Assembly (NCBI GenBank): GCA_022376925.1
Contig: JAIOJX010000001.1
Span: forward strand, 40,830,324-40,894,323
Origin: Tragulus kanchil
Taxonomy: Eukaryota; Chordata; Mammalia; Artiodactyla; Tragulidae
Reading direction: 5' to 3'
DNA length: 64,000 bases
A model generated the notes under the pieces. That model ran no database searches, was not told the DNA's origin, and was given only the letters and a program-made list of their open reading frames with translations. How positions within the stretch are numbered: position 1 is the first letter of the stretch; each line of letters begins with the position of its first letter. A program made the translations under genes and the position numbers. Of the stretch, positions 61,117 to 64,000 are shown one piece after another.

Positions 61117-61345
61117 GGCTTCTCTGATGGCTCAGTGGTAAAAAAAAAAAAAAAAAATCCACCTGTTAATGCAGGAGATGAAGGTTCATTACCTGGGTCT
61201 GGAAGATCCCTGGAGAAGGAAATGGCAACACCATCCCCACCCCCACATCCAGAACTCTTGTGTGGGAAGCCCTATGGACAGAGAAGCCTGGCAGGGTACA
61301 GTCTATGGTGTCACAAAGAGTTTGACATGACTCAGTGACTAAATA
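61117..61345 (+). mobile_element. Bov-tA SINE with poly-A expansion in its head
   Basis: ggcttctctgatggctcagt head, then an 18-base A-run at 61140-61157 where the usual sequence is taaagaatcc, followed by 'ggtctggaagatccctgg' and 'gacatgactcagtgacta'. A weak target-site duplication (ctgtaagta / ctctaagta) flanks it. Confidence 0.9.
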
Positions 61346-61763
61346 ATGACTCTAAGTATGCTTTCGAGAATGAGCATCAGTTTACATTCTCACTAGCAGT
61401 ACATGATGTTTCCTATTACCCTCAAGTCATTGCAAACAGATAATGGTATGCCAAATATACCTCAAAAAAGTTGTCAAAATACTTTTGGATAATTTTCATC
61501 ATTGGAATTTATTTTTCTATTTTCAGGAACTATGTATTTTTTCTATTTTCAGGAACCAAATAATTAAATTATTAATAGATAATTATTAGTATATGTTTAT
61601 TAAATGTTTGGTAGAATTCAACTGTTAAAACTGGCTGATTCTGGGGCCACTAGCAGTAGTGGGAGACTTTAATTGTCAAAGTCTGTCTCCTTCAGGTGCT
61701 GGGATGGGGAAAGGGAGCCAAAACTCCAACTAGTGTCTTATATTATTCAAACGTAATCTAACA

Positions 61764-62018
61764 GGGCTTCCCTGGTGGTCCAGTGGGTAAGAAGTCTGCC
61801 CTGTCGTGCAAGGGGCATTGGTTCGATCCCTGGCCCGGGAAGATCCCACATGCTGAGGAACAACTGGGCCGGTGTGTCCAATTGCGAGCTGGCGTTCTGG
61901 AGTGCGTGCACCCAAAGCCAGTGCTCTGCAATGAGAGAGGCCACTGCAATGGGAGGCCCATGCATGCCAAAGAATAAAGATGGATGAAAAATAAACTACG
62001 ACTTAGAGGCAAAAAAAA
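61764..62018 (+). mobile_element. CHR-2-like SINE (copy j)
   Basis: gggcttccctggtggtcc head, 'ggttcgatccctggcccgg' B-box, 'gtgtccaattgcgagctgg' body, ending 'acttagaggcaaaaaaaa'. 11-bp target-site duplication gtaatctaaca at 61753-61763 and 62019-62029. Confidence 0.92.
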
Positions 62019-62029
62019 GTAATCTAACA

Positions 62030-62659
62030 TACTTTATATCTCTCAAATAACTGTTATGTTATAGATGTAGTAGGAGTACAATACATTTTAACAAGTAAAT
62101 AAATGAATTAATTAACAAAGCCTAAATATAGAAAGTGTGTTATGCTTGATGGAATTATTTTTTCAGGGAATCATAAAATCAATCCAGATACCTAGCAAAG
62201 AAGATTACACAGTCTATGGGTCTGTATCCAGTAATTTCTAGCACATTAAGATAATGTTCCCAAAGCATGGATAAAACTGCCCAGACTGCCATGCTACAAT
62301 ACTCCACATAGACTCACAGAAATATTGCTTTTCAGGCTACAGAGGATGGGAAGAATGTCCAGGAGTCATCTAATCAAATCGTTACACCTGACACTGACAA
62401 ATGGCTATATCATGCTAGACAAGTGACTGTCTTCTTTTCCACAAGAATCTTAAGGTGAGGGAATAGCTTGATTGACTCTTCTCTAGTTTTGCTTTAATTT
62501 ATATGTTGCTTATTTTAATTACACTTGATGGTTGACAAGATCTTAAAATACACACATTTTGTGAACTCCCTTCATCTTCCCCTTTGAAGAACTGTACATA
62601 GTTCAGATGCATGCCCCCGAATATTATTGAACAGATAAAATCCTGTTCCAGGATTTCTT
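62030..62659. other. Intergenic, nothing recognised
   Basis: Single-copy sequence without a supported feature. Confidence 0.5.
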
Positions 62660-63585
62660 TTCTTTCTGATTGTACTTTTTTTAGCCTACTGATGTATTGT
62701 TGATAAATAAAAACTGTATATATTTAGGGTGTACTACATGATGTTTTGATATATTATACATTGTGAAGTGATTACCATGGAGCAGATGCTTAACATGTCT
62801 ATCACCTCACATACTTAGCATGTGGGTGTGTGTGTGTGTATGTGGTGAGAACGTTCAAAATCTACTCTCAGGAAACTGAGAGTATGTAATAGAGCATTAT
62901 TAACTATAGTTACCTTGCTTTAGATTAGCTCTCCAGAAATTATGCATGCAATATAACATAAAATTTTATTCCTTTGACCAGCATCTTCTCATTATCCCTA
63001 CACTCCAGCCCCTGTTAATTACCATTTAACCCTTTGCTTTTATAAGTTTAACTGCTTTAGATTCTACGTAAGTCGGGTCATGCTGTATTTGCTACTCTCT
63101 GGTCTGGTTTATTTCACAGAGCATAATGTCCTATAAGCTCACCCATGGTGTTTCATGGGCAGGAGTTCCTTGTTTGGAAGGATGAATAATATTCTATTGT
63201 GTGTGCATGTGTATGTACACCACATTTTATTCATTCATCTGTCAAAGAACACTTAGATTTTCTCCATAGCTCAGTTATTGTGAATAATACTGCAGTATAC
63301 ATGGAAGTGCCGACATCTCTTTGAGATAGTGATTTCATTTCATTTTGGCATATACCCAGAAGTGATATTTCTGGATCATACAGTACTATTATTTTTAATT
63401 TTTTGAAGAAACTCCATGCTGTTTTCCATAGTATGTACTGGTGTACATTCCCACCGATAGTTTACAAGAGTTTACTTTTCCCCACATTTTTGCCATTGTG
63501 TGTTATCTTTTGTCTTTTTTGATAATAACCATTCTAATGGATGTGAGGCATTAATATCTCATTGTTTTGTGTTTCCTTCCAGATT
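62660..63585 (-). mobile_element. L1M-type LINE 3' part, antisense
   Basis: 'gtgaagtgattaccatggag', 'tatcacctcacatacttagc', 'ggcatatacccagaagtgat', 'actccatgctgttttccata' and 'taatggatgtgaggcattaa' are antisense landmarks of older mammalian L1 3' UTR and ORF2. A (GT)n run lies at 62824-62842. Confidence 0.8.
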
Positions 63586-64000
63586 TATGAAGATTGACAT
63601 ATAACATTATGTAAGTTTAAGGTATACAACTTCATGATTACATATATATATATATAGGTTTCCCAGGTAGCTCAGTGTAAAGAATCCACCTGCCAATGTA
63701 GGAGACATAGAAGACATGGGTTCGATATCTGGGTTGGGCGGATTGCCTGGAGAAGGAAATGGCTACCCACTCCAGTATCCTTCCCTGGAGAATTACATGG
63801 ACAGAGGAGCCTGGTGGGCTACAGTCCATGGGATCCTACAGTTGACACGACCAAGCAACTGAGTACACACACACAAATACATTATATATGTCTGTGTGTA
63901 TATATATGTATGTATGTATATATATAACTATTTATTGCAAAATGATTAATGCAAAAAGGTTAAAATATTATTTACCTCACAAAGTTATAATTTTTTAAAT
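63586..64000 (-). mobile_element. Second antisense L1M fragment, split by a Bov-tA
   Basis: 'gaagattgacatataacatt' and 'agtttaaggtatacaacttc' begin it. After the SINE, 'attgcaaaatgattaatgca' and 'ttacctcacaaagttataat' continue the same L1 region that appears at 62760-62815. It is therefore an independent L1M copy next to the previous one. It runs off the window end. Confidence 0.65.
63657..63868 (+). mobile_element. Bov-tA SINE
   Basis: ggtttcccaggtagctcagt head, 'ggttcgatatctgggttgg' B-box region, 'ggctacccactccagtatcc' and a 'gacacgaccaagcaactgag' end. It is inserted in a (TA)n-flanked L1M. Confidence 0.92.

Noticed and set aside
1..64000. CRISPR array, operons, bacterial promoters or terminators
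   Set aside because: Repeat content, base composition and absence of compact genes show mammalian nuclear DNA. No short regularly spaced repeats occur.

Overview
The window reads as ordinary intergenic DNA of a ruminant, and I find no protein-coding gene in it that I would defend. It is AT-rich and non-coding. It carries ruminant-type repeats: Bov-tA SINEs, two very short 3' ends resembling BovB LINE, artiodactyl CHR/ART2-type tRNA-Glu SINEs and ruminant-style L1 3' ends, on a background of older mammalian repeats (L2, MIR, L1M, a Tigger1 remnant, MER5-like and other hAT remnants). Long open frames are nearly all SINE or L1 sequence read through.

The dominant structure is a set of fifteen local direct duplications. 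Each has a unit of about 1.06-1.12 kb, copies that are nearly identical, and copies that abut or are separated by 0-43 bp. Junctions lie near 7.6, 10.8, 18.1, 27.15, 29.57, 31.37, 33.22, 36.3, 39.8, 42.28, 47.52, 49.66, 53.87 and 59.05 kb. A fifteenth pair (1-282 / 1133-1414) is cut by the window start. The units are unrelated in sequence, yet their length is almost constant. Differences between copies are mostly homopolymer indels. Several spacers read as error-ridden versions of the true flanking sequence. I read these as failed merges of overlapping contig or read ends, not biology. Removing them shortens the window to roughly 48 kb.

Layout: 1-1.4 kb duplication; 1.9-3.7 kb 5'-inverted L1 with a nested Bov-tA; 5.7-6.0 kb young SINE; 6.5-8.7 and 9.7-12.0 kb duplications (CHR-1 SINE and BovB 3' ends in the second); 12-17 kb sparse repeats and a young SINE; 17-19.2 kb duplication; 20-26 kb MIR, old L1M and a deleted Tigger1; 26-34.3 kb four consecutive duplications, including a triplicated L1 segment; 35-37.4 and 38.7-40.9 kb duplications, followed directly by a fragment of 5S rRNA; 41.2-45 kb duplication plus an L1 with 5' inversion and target-site duplications; 45.4-46.5 kb old L1M; 46.4-50.8 kb two chained duplications; 52.8-55 kb duplication; 55.4-57.7 kb SINE cluster; 58-60.1 kb duplication; 60.7-62 kb two more young SINEs; 62.7-64 kb antisense L1M.

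The most biologically interesting element is a CHR-2-like tRNA-Glu SINE family with a distinctive body and a GC-rich 3' extension. It is present as ten non-redundant copies, all with recognisable target-site duplications. I cannot match it to a consensus I know for cattle. Together with the near absence of BovB, this makes me unsure that the host is a typical pecoran.
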